From Eubacteriales bacterium (GTDB lineage Bacteria > Bacillota > Clostridia > Lachnospirales > Lachnospiraceae): a stretch of 40,729 bases of DNA. Below, piece after piece: positions 17,456 to 25,939 of the stretch. The stretch spans positions 1-40,729 of the forward strand of contig JAUNFZ010000017.1 of NCBI GenBank assembly GCA_030524785.1, written 5' to 3'. Within the stretch, counting starts at the first letter, position 1. The number at the start of each line of letters is the position of its first letter. The notes below the pieces were generated by a model. That model made no database searches. It was not told where the DNA came from and worked only from the letters and a program-made list of their open reading frames with translations. A program made the position numbers and the translations under genes.

Positions 17456-17492
17456 GGAAGTGTGCGACAAGCTATAAAAAGCGAAAGGATGA

Positions 17493-17873
17493 ATGATGAT
17501 GGAAACTGGTATACGCGGGAAAAAAACAATCACAGTAACGAAGGCTATGACGGCGAAGGCCATGGGAAGCGGCGAGCTTGAGGTATATGCAACGCCGTCC
17601 ATGATTGCCCTGATGGAAAATACGGCTTATCAGAGCGTGGCGGGATATCTGGAGGAGGGCCAGGGAACCGTGGGCACACTGATGAATGTAAAGCATCTGG
17701 CCGCATCCTGCGTGGGCGCGGAAGTGACCTGCGAAACCGAATTGACAGAGGTGGACCGGCGGCGCCTGGTGTTTAACGTAAAGGTTTCTGACGGCCGCGG
17801 TCTGATAGGCGAGGGGCGTCATGAGAGATTCATTGTTGATAACCGGAAATTTATGGAGAAAGCGGGTAAGTAA
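17493..17873 (+). CDS. FlK-like hot-dog thioesterase
   Basis: A 126-residue single-domain hot-dog protein related to fluoroacetyl-CoA thioesterase FlK. The FlK catalytic residues Thr, Glu and His align with T34 (ATPS), E42 (ALMEN) and H68 (VKHLA). The FlK gating phenylalanines are not obvious, so a fluoroacetate-specific role is unlikely; hydrolysis of some acyl-CoA is the safe statement. Three consecutive in-frame ATGs (17493, 17496, 17499) follow AAAGGA (17484-17489), and the second or third is spaced best. It lies between the Wood-Ljungdahl terminator and the VanRS-like genes and is probably a single-gene unit. Confidence 0.8.
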   Translation: MMMETGIRGKKTITVTKAMTAKAMGSGELEVYATPSMIALMENTAYQSVAGYLEEGQGTVGTLMNVKHLAASCVGAEVTCETELTEVDRRRLVFNVKVSDGRGLIGEGRHERFIVDNRKFMEKAGK

Positions 17874-17875
17874 AC

Positions 17876-17918
17876 TTAGGAATTTCTTAATAATTGCACC
17901 GAAAAAATCTGTTATAAT
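17876..17918 (+). promoter_or_regulatory. VanR-type promoter with direct-repeat activator site
   Basis: TTAGGAATTTC and TTAATAATTGC (17876-17897) form an 11-bp-period direct repeat of TTAnnAATT, the spacing used by OmpR-family regulators. TATAAT follows at 17913-17918, so the second half-site overlaps the -35 region. TTAGGAA recurs ahead of the VanY-type gene (19783-19789), which suggests that the response regulator activates both. Confidence 0.55.
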
Positions 17919-17957
17919 TTATTTGCGGCGATGATGGCCGGCGAAGGGAGAACGTTT

Positions 17958-18653
17958 ATGAGCGACAGAATACTGATTGTGGATGATGAGAAAGAAATTG
18001 CGGATCTGGTTGCCCTTTATCTGGAGAATGAAAATTTTATCGTCTATAAATATTATGACGCGCAGGAAGCGGTAAAATGCATTGACCGTGAAAAATTGGA
18101 TCTCGCGGTGCTGGATGTAATGATGCCGGGAATGGACGGCTATCAGATGTGCCGCTATATCCGCAGGAATCACTCCTATCCGGTGATTATGCTGACGGCG
18201 AAGGGGGAGGAGATGGACAAGATCACCGGCCTGACCCTGGGAGCGGACGATTATATCACGAAGCCGTTTCTGCCGCTTGAGCTGGTTGCCAGGGTGAAAG
18301 CGCAGCTTCGCCGGTATAAGCGCTATAATGCCGACGCGCAGCGCGAGGAATCCATTCTTACCTGCAAAGGCCTGGTACTGAATATTGATACCCACGAATG
18401 TTTTTTGAACGAGCGCCTTCTGCCGCTGACGCCCACAGAATTTTCAATCCTTGTGATCCTGTGCAGGAACAAGGGAAAGCTTGTCAGCTCCGAGGAACTG
18501 TTCCATCAGCTCTGGAAGGACGAGTATTACGGGAAAAATAATAACACAATTACGGTACATATCCGCCATATTCGTGAAAAAATGGGGGATTCTTTTGAAA
18601 ACCCGAAGTATATAAAGACAGTCTGGGGGTTGGGGTACAAAATTGAAGGGTAA
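17958..18653 (+). CDS. VanR-type OmpR-family response regulator
   Basis: A 231-residue regulator. The receiver domain has D9/D10, phospho-acceptor D53 (LDVMMPG) and K102 (ITKPF), and a winged-helix domain follows, with TPTEFSILVILC and NNTITVHIRHIREKM. The whole sequence closely follows enterococcal VanR as I remember it (ILIVDDE, DKITGLT.GADDYITKPF, NPKYIKTVWGLGYKI). The start at 17958 is chosen because GAAGGGAG (17942-17949) precedes it; an upstream in-frame ATG would place this site inside the gene. It overlaps the sensor kinase gene by 11 bases. Confidence 0.92.
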   Translation: MSDRILIVDDEKEIADLVALYLENENFIVYKYYDAQEAVKCIDREKLDLAVLDVMMPGMDGYQMCRYIRRNHSYPVIMLTAKGEEMDKITGLTLGADDYITKPFLPLELVARVKAQLRRYKRYNADAQREESILTCKGLVLNIDTHECFLNERLLPLTPTEFSILVILCRNKGKLVSSEELFHQLWKDEYYGKNNNTITVHIRHIREKMGDSFENPKYIKTVWGLGYKIEG

Positions 18654-19752
18654 GTACAAAAAAGCGCTAGCGATTGGGGGCGCGGCGGTCGTCATATACC
18701 TGCTGTGCCGGGGACTGATTTATCTTTTTGACTATTTTTTTAACGGCGCGTTGGTAGACTGGTTTACGATGAATTATACGTATGCCACGCTGACGTCGGA
18801 CGGCAAGTATGTTTATGACATCAACTGGGAAAGTATCAAGGGACTGACATTTTGGGTGCTCATCTGGTTTACTTTGATCTGTGTCCTTATAGCGCGGATT
18901 TACGCGCGGATCAGGGTGCGGCAATCGATTGCAAAGTCGGGCACAATGATACACGATTACATGCAGGGCGGCCGCAATGCGTCGGATGTGTTTCCACAGG
19001 AGTACGCAGAAATTTCCGCTCAGATTGTAGAAATCCGGTCAGCCATGCAGCGCAGCGAGCAGATACTGAAGGAAGAAGCCGCCAGAAAAAATGATCTGAT
19101 TGTATATCTGGCCCACGATCTTAAAACTCCGCTCACCTCGATTATCGGATATTTAAGTCTGTTGGAGGAGATTCCGGAAATGCCTCCCGAGCAGCGGGCG
19201 AAATATGTGAAAATCACCAGGGAAAAAGCGCTCAGGCTTGAGACGCTGATCAATGAATTTTTCGATATTACCAGATATAATCTGCAGCAGATTACGCTGG
19301 AGAAGGAAATGGTGGATTTGAATTATATGCTGATGCAGCTTACAGATGAATTTTATCCGCTTTTAAGCGCCCATGAAAATACTTTGGGGCTGGAGATGGA
19401 CGACGGACTTATGCTGCTGGCAGACCCCATCAAGCTGGCCCGCGTCTTTAACAATATATTAAAGAACGCGGTGGCCTACAGTTACCCCGGAACGAAAATC
19501 GAGGTGGAGGCCAGAAAGAAGGAAAAAGAAATTTGTGTGACATTTTCCAACCAGGGCAAAACGATACCGGAACACAAGCTGGAGAGTATCTTTGAAAAGT
19601 TCTTCCGGCTGGACGACGCCCGGAACACAAATACAGGTGGAGCGGGCCTTGGGCTTGCGATTGCAAAGGAGATTGTTGAGCTTCACGGCGGCAGAATCAC
19701 AGCGGCCAGCACAGACGGAAAAACAGTGTTTACAGTGACGCTTCCGCAATGA
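18643..19752 (+). CDS. VanS-type sensor histidine kinase
   Basis: A 369-residue membrane kinase. Two membrane segments (about residues 8-30 and 67-88) enclose a short outside loop. HAMP-like and coiled-coil sequence follows, then the H-box at H158 (LAHDLKTPLTSIIGY), an N-box (NNILKNAVAYS) and GGAGLGLAIAKEI. The start is TTG 18643, which overlaps the end of the regulator gene by 11 bases, as is usual for this pair. The likely signal is cell-wall or glycopeptide-type stress; the target set probably includes the carboxypeptidase gene downstream, because the TTAGGAA box is shared. Confidence 0.88.
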   Translation: MKGKYKKALAIGGAAVVIYLLCRGLIYLFDYFFNGALVDWFTMNYTYATLTSDGKYVYDINWESIKGLTFWVLIWFTLICVLIARIYARIRVRQSIAKSGTMIHDYMQGGRNASDVFPQEYAEISAQIVEIRSAMQRSEQILKEEAARKNDLIVYLAHDLKTPLTSIIGYLSLLEEIPEMPPEQRAKYVKITREKALRLETLINEFFDITRYNLQQITLEKEMVDLNYMLMQLTDEFYPLLSAHENTLGLEMDDGLMLLADPIKLARVFNNILKNAVAYSYPGTKIEVEARKKEKEICVTFSNQGKTIPEHKLESIFEKFFRLDDARNTNTGGAGLGLAIAKEIVELHGGRITAASTDGKTVFTVTLPQ

Positions 19753-19782
19753 CGGCAGTTGGACGCCGGACTTTATGTTTTC

Positions 19783-19815
19783 TTAGGAAATTATCAACTT
19801 TATATTAGCGTATCC
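19783..19815 (+). promoter_or_regulatory. Putative VanR-like regulator site before the carboxypeptidase gene
   Basis: TTAGGAAATTA (19783-19793) followed by TCAACTTTATA and TTAGCGTATCC gives 11-bp phasing, and the first unit repeats the TTAGGAA of the regulator's own promoter. No clear -10 box can be assigned. Confidence 0.4.
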
Positions 19816-19878
19816 TAGACGTCTCTCTGATAGGATGATATCAGAAAACGTGATTCGCAGTATAAAGGAGATGGTATT

Positions 19879-20622
19879 ATGAAACTAAGAAAGTGGCTGG
19901 CAATCGCTGCAGTTGCGGCGGCAGCCGGAGTGGGAGTATCTATGGCGGCCGATAATGAAATAGATAAAATAAAATATACGCAGACCGCTGGAAGCGAAAT
20001 GGGCGGCGCAGAGTATGCGAAGACTGCCGGCAATGGAATCGTCGGTATGGAATATGTGCAGGAAAACGATGCATCAAACTGGCAGCTCATTTTGGTAAAC
20101 CGCTGGAATCCTATCCCGGAGGGCTATGAGGTGGAATTAACGCAGCTTGATCATGGACAGGCGGTAGACAACCGGATTTATCCATATCTGCAGGAAATGT
20201 TTGACGCGGCGCGCTCGGAGGGAATTTATCCTACCATTTCTTCCTCTTACCGGTCCTACGAGACACAGCAGGCGGAGATGGAAGAAAAAATCGGGGAGTA
20301 TCTTGCCCAGGGCTATAGCCGCGAAGAAGCGGCCGATATGGCGGAGGAATGGGTGGCCCTTCCCGGCACCAGCGAACATGAGCTGGGCATGGCGGTGGAT
20401 ATCACAACGGCGGACTGGACAGTGCAGGACGCCCAGACAGTATGGCAGTGGTTTTTGGACAACAGCTACCGGTTTGGCTTTATCAACCGATATCCCGAGG
20501 AGAAAGCGGATATCACAGGAATTGCCCACGAGGCGTGGCATTACCGCTACGTGGGATATGAGGCGGCAAAGGAAATTTATGAGAAAGGAATCTGCCTGGA
20601 GGAATATCTGGCAGGCCAGTAA
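19879..20622 (+). CDS. VanY-type D-alanyl-D-alanine carboxypeptidase (peptidase M15B)
   Basis: A 247-residue secreted or membrane-tethered enzyme. An N-terminal signal or anchor (KWLAIAAVAAAAGVGVSMAA) and a linker of about 40 residues precede the M15B domain. The zinc motif is SEHELGMAVD, and EAWHYRYVG supplies the third ligand and catalytic glutamate region; SSSYRSYETQ is the family substrate-binding block. It trims the terminal D-Ala from peptidoglycan stem peptides. The ribosome binding site AAGGAGA lies at 19865-19871. No vanH, ligase or vanX gene is nearby, so this trio should be read as cell-wall housekeeping or stress response rather than a resistance operon. Confidence 0.92.
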   Translation: MKLRKWLAIAAVAAAAGVGVSMAADNEIDKIKYTQTAGSEMGGAEYAKTAGNGIVGMEYVQENDASNWQLILVNRWNPIPEGYEVELTQLDHGQAVDNRIYPYLQEMFDAARSEGIYPTISSSYRSYETQQAEMEEKIGEYLAQGYSREEAADMAEEWVALPGTSEHELGMAVDITTADWTVQDAQTVWQWFLDNSYRFGFINRYPEEKADITGIAHEAWHYRYVGYEAAKEIYEKGICLEEYLAGQ

Positions 20623-20651
20623 AAGGTTTCAGGCGGCAGGAGGAGTGTGCT

Positions 20652-21326
20652 ATGGTATACAAGGTGTTTGTGGTGGAAGACGACCGTGTGATTGCGGATA
20701 AAATATGTGAATACCTCAATTCTTTTGGCTACGTGGCGGAGGTGCCGAAGGATTTTGCAAATGTGGCGGCGGAGTTTGCCGCTTTTTTGCCGCAGCTTGT
20801 TCTCATGGATATTTCCCTGCCCTTTTATAACGGATATTATTGGTGCAGCGAGATACGCAAGGTATCCAAGGTGCCGGTCATTTTTATATCTTCAGCGGCG
20901 GACAGCATGAACATTGTGATGGCAGTCAATTACGGCGCGGACGATTTTATCGCCAAGCCCTTTGATTTAAGTATTCTGTCCGCAAAAATCCAGGCGGTGC
21001 TGCGCAGGGCTTATGATTTTGGCGGGCAGACGAATCTTCTGGAGCATCGGGGCGCTGTTTTGAATCTGGACAACACGACCCTTATGTACCACGGAAGCCT
21101 GATCGAGCTGACCAAAAATGAATACAGGATTTTGCTGACGCTTATGGAAAGCAAGGGAAAAACAGTGAAACGGGACACTTTGATGGCACGCCTCTGGGAA
21201 TCGGACAGCTTTGTGGACGACAATACGCTGACGGTAAATGTGACAAGGCTTCGCAGGAAGCTTGAACAGGCGGGGCTTTACGATTTTATACTGACAAAAA
21301 AGGGGATTGGTTATCTTGTGGAGTAA
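20652..21326 (+). CDS. BceR-type response regulator
   Basis: A 224-residue OmpR-family regulator: receiver with phospho-acceptor D53 (LMDISLP), switch residues in VPVIFISS, conserved K in DFIAKPFDL, and a winged-helix DNA-binding domain (LTKNEYRILLTLMESKGK, NTLTVNVTRLRRKLE). The sequence style is that of regulators paired with intramembrane-sensing kinases and BceAB transporters (BceR/GraR). It starts 29 bp after the carboxypeptidase gene with AGGAG (20640-20644) and overlaps the kinase gene downstream. Confidence 0.9.
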   Translation: MVYKVFVVEDDRVIADKICEYLNSFGYVAEVPKDFANVAAEFAAFLPQLVLMDISLPFYNGYYWCSEIRKVSKVPVIFISSAADSMNIVMAVNYGADDFIAKPFDLSILSAKIQAVLRRAYDFGGQTNLLEHRGAVLNLDNTTLMYHGSLIELTKNEYRILLTLMESKGKTVKRDTLMARLWESDSFVDDNTLTVNVTRLRRKLEQAGLYDFILTKKGIGYLVE

Positions 21327-22296
21327 ACTCCTGATCGGATATTTAAAGCGCATATATAAAGTGATTCTGTGGTTCCTTCTGGCGATAGGCTGCTTTGCCC
21401 TGGTATTCTTTCTGTATGGAGAGCCTGTTTCTGCGGTGGGATACGCTGCGCTTCTTTGTGCTGCAGCCGCTTTGGGCTTTCTCGCCTTTGATTTCTGGCG
21501 CTACAGTGTTCACCACAAAAAAGTAATCAGCCTTTGCGGGCAGGAATACCCGCAGCTTGAAGAACTGCCGGCTCCCTTTGATCTTCTGGAGGAAGATTAC
21601 CAGAGACTTGTTCTGGATATTTATGAGAGAAAGAGGCGCTCAGAGAGAGAATTTTCACAGACCTATGCCGATTTAACGGATTATTATACTCTGTGGGTGC
21701 ATCAGATAAAAACGCCGATTTCCGCCCTGAACCTGCTGCTTGAGACAGAGGAATCAGAAAACAGCAAGGATATGGCTATGGAGCTTTTTAAGATTGAACA
21801 GTATACGGACATGGTGCTGCAGTATCTTCGCCTGGGCACCGATGCCAGCGACTTTGTGTTTGCTCCCTGCAGCCTGGATGAAATGGTGCGCCAGGCCCTG
21901 CGCAAGTATGCAAAAATGTTTATTGGAAGAAAAATTTCCCTGGAGTTTCAGGAGACAGGACTGACCGTCCTGACGGATGAAAAATGGATGGTTTTTGTGA
22001 TAGAACAGCTTTTGTCAAATGCGCTGAAATATACAAATACAGGGAAGGTAAAAATCTATGGTGCAGATCCGGCAGGCATTTGCATTGAAGATACGGGAAT
22101 CGGCATTTCCGCAGAAGACCTGCCGAGAATTTTTGAAAAGGGATATACCGGGTTTAACGGAAGAATGGATAAGAAGGCGACAGGATTGGGACTCTATCTG
22201 TGCCGGCAGATTCTTGACCGGCTGTCCTGCAGGATTGCGGTGGAATCTGAGCGGGGAAAGGGAACCAGGGTAACAGTTTTCATGCAGAGCATCTGA
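21316..22296 (+). CDS. BceS-type intramembrane-sensing histidine kinase
   Basis: A kinase of about 326 residues. Two membrane segments close to the N-terminus (around residues 13-31 and 35-55) are joined by only a few residues, the hallmark of intramembrane-sensing kinases that detect drugs through their partner ABC transporter. The H-box is YTLWVHQIKTPISALNLLL, followed by EQLLSNALKYTNTG and KKATGLGLYLCRQI. The start is probably TTG 21316, spaced for AAGGGG at 21300-21304; an upstream in-frame TTG at 21307 is too close to that site. It overlaps the regulator stop by 11 bases. Confidence 0.88.
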   Translation: MWSKLLIGYLKRIYKVILWFLLAIGCFALVFFLYGEPVSAVGYAALLCAAAALGFLAFDFWRYSVHHKKVISLCGQEYPQLEELPAPFDLLEEDYQRLVLDIYERKRRSEREFSQTYADLTDYYTLWVHQIKTPISALNLLLETEESENSKDMAMELFKIEQYTDMVLQYLRLGTDASDFVFAPCSLDEMVRQALRKYAKMFIGRKISLEFQETGLTVLTDEKWMVFVIEQLLSNALKYTNTGKVKIYGADPAGICIEDTGIGISAEDLPRIFEKGYTGFNGRMDKKATGLGLYLCRQILDRLSCRIAVESERGKGTRVTVFMQSI

Positions 22297-22324
22297 AAGG
22301 ACTGCAAAAAGAGTGTTTTTTAAT

Positions 22325-22399
22325 CTTACGAAACCGTAAGGTTTTACAGGGGAAACGTAAGCTGAAATTATGGCAGCTTTGTTTTCCCTGTTTTATGAT
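22325..22399 (+). promoter_or_regulatory. bceAB promoter region with BceR-type inverted repeat
   Basis: CTTACG-AAAC-CGTAAG (22325-22340) is a perfect inverted repeat of the kind bound by BceR-like regulators, and a further CGTAAG lies exactly 21 bp on (22356-22361), on the same DNA face. TATGAT at 22394-22399 is a likely -10 box; the -35 (around 22371) is weak, as expected for an activated promoter. Confidence 0.6.
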
Positions 22400-22476
22400 A
22401 TATCCGTAAAAAGCAAACGGTTTGCGGCAGGCCGCCGCGTCAAAAGGGCGGGGCAAGAAATGAAGGAGGAAACATT

Positions 22477-23244
22477 ATGCCAGTCTTGGAAGTAAATCAT
22501 TTGAAAAAAGTATATACGACACGTTTTGGCGGAAATCAGGTGCAGGCGCTTGTAAATGTCAGCTTTTCCGTGGAACAGGGAGAATATGTGGCGATCATGG
22601 GAGAATCCGGCGCCGGGAAAACAACGCTTTTAAATATCCTGGCGGCTCTTGACCAGCCCAGCGGCGGGGAAGTGAAGCTGGATGGAAAAAGTCTCTCATC
22701 CGTCAGCGATCAGGAACTTTCCGCTTTTCGACGGGAAAATCTTGGGTTTGTATTCCAGGATTTTAATCTTCTGGATACATTTTCGATTGAGGATAATATT
22801 TTACTGCCGCTGGTTTTATCCGGCTGCAATGCTCATCAGATGGAGGAACGGCTCCATGCGATAACAAAGAAATTGTCCATCGGAAATATTCTGAGAAAAT
22901 TTCCGTACGAAGTATCGGGCGGACAGAAGCAGAGAGCCGCAGTGGCAAGGGCGCTGATTACCAAACCAAAGCTTGTTCTGGCGGACGAGCCCACCGGAGC
23001 GCTTGATTCCAGGGCGGCGGACAGTCTTTTGAATCTGTTTGCGGATATCAACCGGGACGGTCAGACCATTTTGATGGTGACACATTCGATCAAAGCTGCC
23101 AGCCATGCAAAGCGGGTGATGTTTATCAAGGATGGAGAGGTATTTCACCAGATCTACCGTGGAGACGCCTCCAACGAAGTGATGTTTGAAAAAATATCCA
23201 ATACGCTGACCATTCTGACGACGGGCGGTGATCGTCATGAGTAA
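22477..23244 (+). CDS. BceA-type ABC transporter ATP-binding protein
   Basis: A 255-residue MacB/BceA-like ATPase: Walker A GESGAGKTT, Q-loop VFQDFNLLD, signature VSGGQKQRAAVARAL, Walker B LVLADEPTGALD and switch MVTHSI. It has a strong ribosome binding site (AAGGAGG, 22461-22467) and a regulated promoter upstream. It overlaps the permease gene by a few bases. With the permease it forms a peptide-antibiotic (bacitracin-type) sensing and detoxification transporter that signals to the kinase encoded upstream. Confidence 0.93.
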   Translation: MPVLEVNHLKKVYTTRFGGNQVQALVNVSFSVEQGEYVAIMGESGAGKTTLLNILAALDQPSGGEVKLDGKSLSSVSDQELSAFRRENLGFVFQDFNLLDTFSIEDNILLPLVLSGCNAHQMEERLHAITKKLSIGNILRKFPYEVSGGQKQRAAVARALITKPKLVLADEPTGALDSRAADSLLNLFADINRDGQTILMVTHSIKAASHAKRVMFIKDGEVFHQIYRGDASNEVMFEKISNTLTILTTGGDRHE

Positions 23245-25216
23245 GAGTATTTTCCGCACGATGGCTCTGACAAACATACGTGGAAACCGCAGGTTCTATG
23301 TGCCTTTTCTTTTGACGATTGTTATGACGGCCGCCATGTTCTACAGCATGTGCAGCATCGGCAAAAATCCGGTTATCACAGAACACGGAGCGGTAAAGGA
23401 TACGCTGGAATTTGGAGTATATATTATCGGCATCTTTGCTGTGATCTTTATTTTCTATACAAACAGCTTTCTGATGAAGCGAAGAAAGCGCGAGCTCGGG
23501 CTGTATCACATACTTGGTTTGGAAAAACGCCATATCACGGGCGTGCTTTTCTGGGAAACACTGTTTCTGGCAGCCGTGGGGATCGGCGGCGGCCTGGCTC
23601 TTGGAATACTTTTAGACCGGCTGATGTTTCTTGGAATCCTAAAGGTATTTCGTTTTTCCGTTTCTGTGCCCTACCAGATTTATCCCTCAGCGGTTGGAAG
23701 AACAGCGGCGCTCTTTGCGGTAATCTTTCTTCTGATTTTCTTTTCAAACGTGCGCTCCGTGCGCAGGGTTTCTGCGATTGAGCTCTTAAAAAGCGAAAAT
23801 GCAGGAGAACGGGAGCCAAAGACGCGGTGGGTGCTGGCGGTTCTGGGAGCTGTGTGTACAGGAACAGGGTACTATATGGCTATTACGGTGGATAATGTAC
23901 AGGCAGCGCTCACATCTTTGTTTATCGCTGTTCTGCTTGTGATGGTGGGTACTTACTGCCTTTTTATGGCCGGAAGTATTGCGGTTTTGAAACGGCTGAA
24001 AAAGAACAGGGCTTATTATTACCGGACGAATCATTTTGTGGCGGTATCGGGTCTGATTTACCGCATGAAACAGAATGCGGTGGGCCTTGCCAATATTGCA
24101 ATTTTATCCACAGGCGTTTTGCTGATTATATCCACCACCGTTTGTCTCTATGCGGGGATGGACGATATTATCAGAGACCGGTTTCCCACAGAAATCAGTC
24201 TGACGAACTCTGACGGGACACAGGAGGAACACAGTGCAATCGAACAGAACGTGCAGGAGGTCTCAGAAGAACTCGGCATCAAGGTGCAGAATTACCGTGC
24301 CTATCAGGAGATTAACATTACATTCCTAAAGAAGGAAAACGAATTGAGCGCAGAAATTGACAGCGGCGCTGTGATAAGCATGAATGATGTGCTGCCGGTG
24401 ACGTTTATTACGGCGCAGACGTATGAAGAACTGACCGGAGAGAAACTCACCCTGCAGGGAAATCAGGTGGCTTTGTTCCACAGCCGGGATATGCTTTCGG
24501 AAACCTTCAGAATTATGGGAGAAGAATATCAGACGGCGGCGGAGCTTGAGACGTTTCCTGTGAGCAACAAGATGCAGAATGTCGCGCCGGATTGGATGAA
24601 TATTGTTGTAAGCAATGACGAGGTGCTGCAGCGCATATACCTGGCTCAAAAGGAGGCTTACGAAACTCCCAGTTCCATGGTATTTGAGGTGGAATTTGAC
24701 GCGGGAGGTACACAGGAAGAATCGGCGGCATTTTATCACCGTCTGGAAGAAAAGTTGCAGGCGGACAGCAGAATTACAAATTATAACAGCGACAGCCGTA
24801 CTCTGGCCCGGGATGATCTGTATCAATTATACGGCGGCATCCTGTTTCTTGGAATATACCTGGGGACGCTGTTTTTAATGGCCACAGTACTGATTATTTA
24901 TTATAAGCAGATCATAGAGGGCTATGAGGATCAGAACCGGTATGTGATTCTGAAAAAGGTGGGGATGGATAAAAAGGAGGTAAAACGCTCCATCCGAAGC
25001 CAGATACTGATTCTCTTTTTCCTTCCTCTGGGAACGGCGCTGCTGCACTGCCTTGCCGCCTTCCGGCTGATGACAAAAATTCTGCAGGCCTTTTATATGA
25101 ACAACATTTTGCTGTTTGCTGGAGTGACGGCGGCTGTGGCGGCGATTTTTACGCTGGTTTATATTTTGGTTTACAGCATCACCGCAAAGAGCTATTATCA
25201 TATTGTAAACGCATAA
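23237..25216 (+). CDS. BceB-type ABC transporter permease
   Basis: A permease of about 659 residues with FtsX-like membrane segments: one near the N-terminus (VPFLLTIVMTAAMFYSM), a cluster between about residues 50 and 260, a large extracellular domain (about residues 310-530), and the last segments at the C-terminus. This is the ten-segment, big-loop layout of BceB, in which the loop binds the lipid-II/peptide complex. An in-frame GTG at 23228 is possible, but ATG 23237 gives the usual MSKSIFRTMALTNIRGN start and overlaps bceA by 8 bases. Confidence 0.9.
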   Translation: MSKSIFRTMALTNIRGNRRFYVPFLLTIVMTAAMFYSMCSIGKNPVITEHGAVKDTLEFGVYIIGIFAVIFIFYTNSFLMKRRKRELGLYHILGLEKRHITGVLFWETLFLAAVGIGGGLALGILLDRLMFLGILKVFRFSVSVPYQIYPSAVGRTAALFAVIFLLIFFSNVRSVRRVSAIELLKSENAGEREPKTRWVLAVLGAVCTGTGYYMAITVDNVQAALTSLFIAVLLVMVGTYCLFMAGSIAVLKRLKKNRAYYYRTNHFVAVSGLIYRMKQNAVGLANIAILSTGVLLIISTTVCLYAGMDDIIRDRFPTEISLTNSDGTQEEHSAIEQNVQEVSEELGIKVQNYRAYQEINITFLKKENELSAEIDSGAVISMNDVLPVTFITAQTYEELTGEKLTLQGNQVALFHSRDMLSETFRIMGEEYQTAAELETFPVSNKMQNVAPDWMNIVVSNDEVLQRIYLAQKEAYETPSSMVFEVEFDAGGTQEESAAFYHRLEEKLQADSRITNYNSDSRTLARDDLYQLYGGILFLGIYLGTLFLMATVLIIYYKQIIEGYEDQNRYVILKKVGMDKKEVKRSIRSQILILFFLPLGTALLHCLAAFRLMTKILQAFYMNNILLFAGVTAAVAAIFTLVYILVYSITAKSYYHIVNA

Positions 25217-25231
25217 AAAATTAAGATCATC

Positions 25232-25261
25232 TGAAACCTTTCGCCCGTTTTTCCCATCTAA
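25232..25261 (+). promoter_or_regulatory. ECF-sigma-type promoter before its own sigma gene
   Basis: TGAAACC (25232-25238) and CATCTAA (25255-25261) are separated by 16 bp, which matches the GAAAC / CGTCTAA pattern of SigV/SigW-like ECF promoters. Its place right before an ECF sigma gene suggests self-activation. CGCCCGTT inside the spacer (25242-25249) also pairs with AACGGGCG near 25302-25309. Confidence 0.55.
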
Positions 25262-25333
25262 TAGTTGTAAAGCAATTGCAGAACAAATCATTCGGATGAG
25301 AGAACGGGCGTAGCCCGGAAAGGAGGGCTGATT

Positions 25334-25939
25334 GTGATACAGCTTGTAAAAAGAGCGATGAAATCAGATACAGATGCATTTCTGGAACTGATGGAGCGCA
25401 ATTCACTGGCAATGTATAAAGTGGCCCGCGGGATATTGAACAATGATGAGGACGCCGCCGATGCGATACAGGATACCATACTGACATGCTTTGAAAAGAT
25501 ACATACGCTGAACAGGCCGGAGTATTTTAAAACGTGGATGATACGTATTCTGATTAATGAGTGCAACGGCATACTGAGGCATTACCGCAGCTTGAATCTT
25601 CAGGAGGATTTCCCGGAGGTTTCGCGGATGGATGCATCTCTGGCAGAGTTTGAATTTAAGGAGATGCTTGCGCAGGTAGAGGAAAAATACCGTATCATTC
25701 TGATTCTTCACTATGTGGAGGGATTCAAAATTGCGGAAATCGCAGAGCTTCTGGATATGAATGAAAATACGGTAAAGACCAGGCTTGCGAGAGCAAGAGA
25801 GCAGCTTCGCACGGCGTACACAGACACTCCGGGAGGTCAGCCCGGAAAACAGCATCATGGCAGCAGGCAGGACAGAGGAGGAGTTTCAGATGAAAAAGAA
25901 AATAGACTTCAATACAGCAGCAAAATCACGGCTGGATGA
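25334..25939 (+). CDS. ECF-type RNA polymerase sigma factor
   Basis: A 201-residue sigma-70-family protein with region 2 (YKVARGILNNDEDAADAIQDTIL) in part visible as DEDAADAIQDTIL, FKTWMIRILINECN, and a region 4 helix-turn-helix (KIAEIAELLDMNENTVKTRL in part). The start is GTG 25334, preceded by AAGGAGGG (25320-25327). The last 50 bases overlap the next gene, whose product is probably its membrane anti-sigma factor; the C-terminal 25 residues (rich in Gly, Gln and Arg) look unstructured and may exist only because of this overlap. Confidence 0.92.
   Translation: MIQLVKRAMKSDTDAFLELMERNSLAMYKVARGILNNDEDAADAIQDTILTCFEKIHTLNRPEYFKTWMIRILINECNGILRHYRSLNLQEDFPEVSRMDASLAEFEFKEMLAQVEEKYRIILILHYVEGFKIAEIAELLDMNENTVKTRLARAREQLRTAYTDTPGGQPGKQHHGSRQDRGGVSDEKENRLQYSSKITAG

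Noticed and set aside
17352..17492. Fluoride riboswitch ahead of the FlK-like gene
   Set aside because: The conserved crcB-motif blocks are absent; the inverted repeats are a terminator and an unclassified three-stem element.
17958..20622. Vancomycin resistance operon
   Set aside because: There is no vanH, D-Ala-D-Lac/Ser ligase, vanX or vanT gene; only regulators and a VanY-type peptidase are present.
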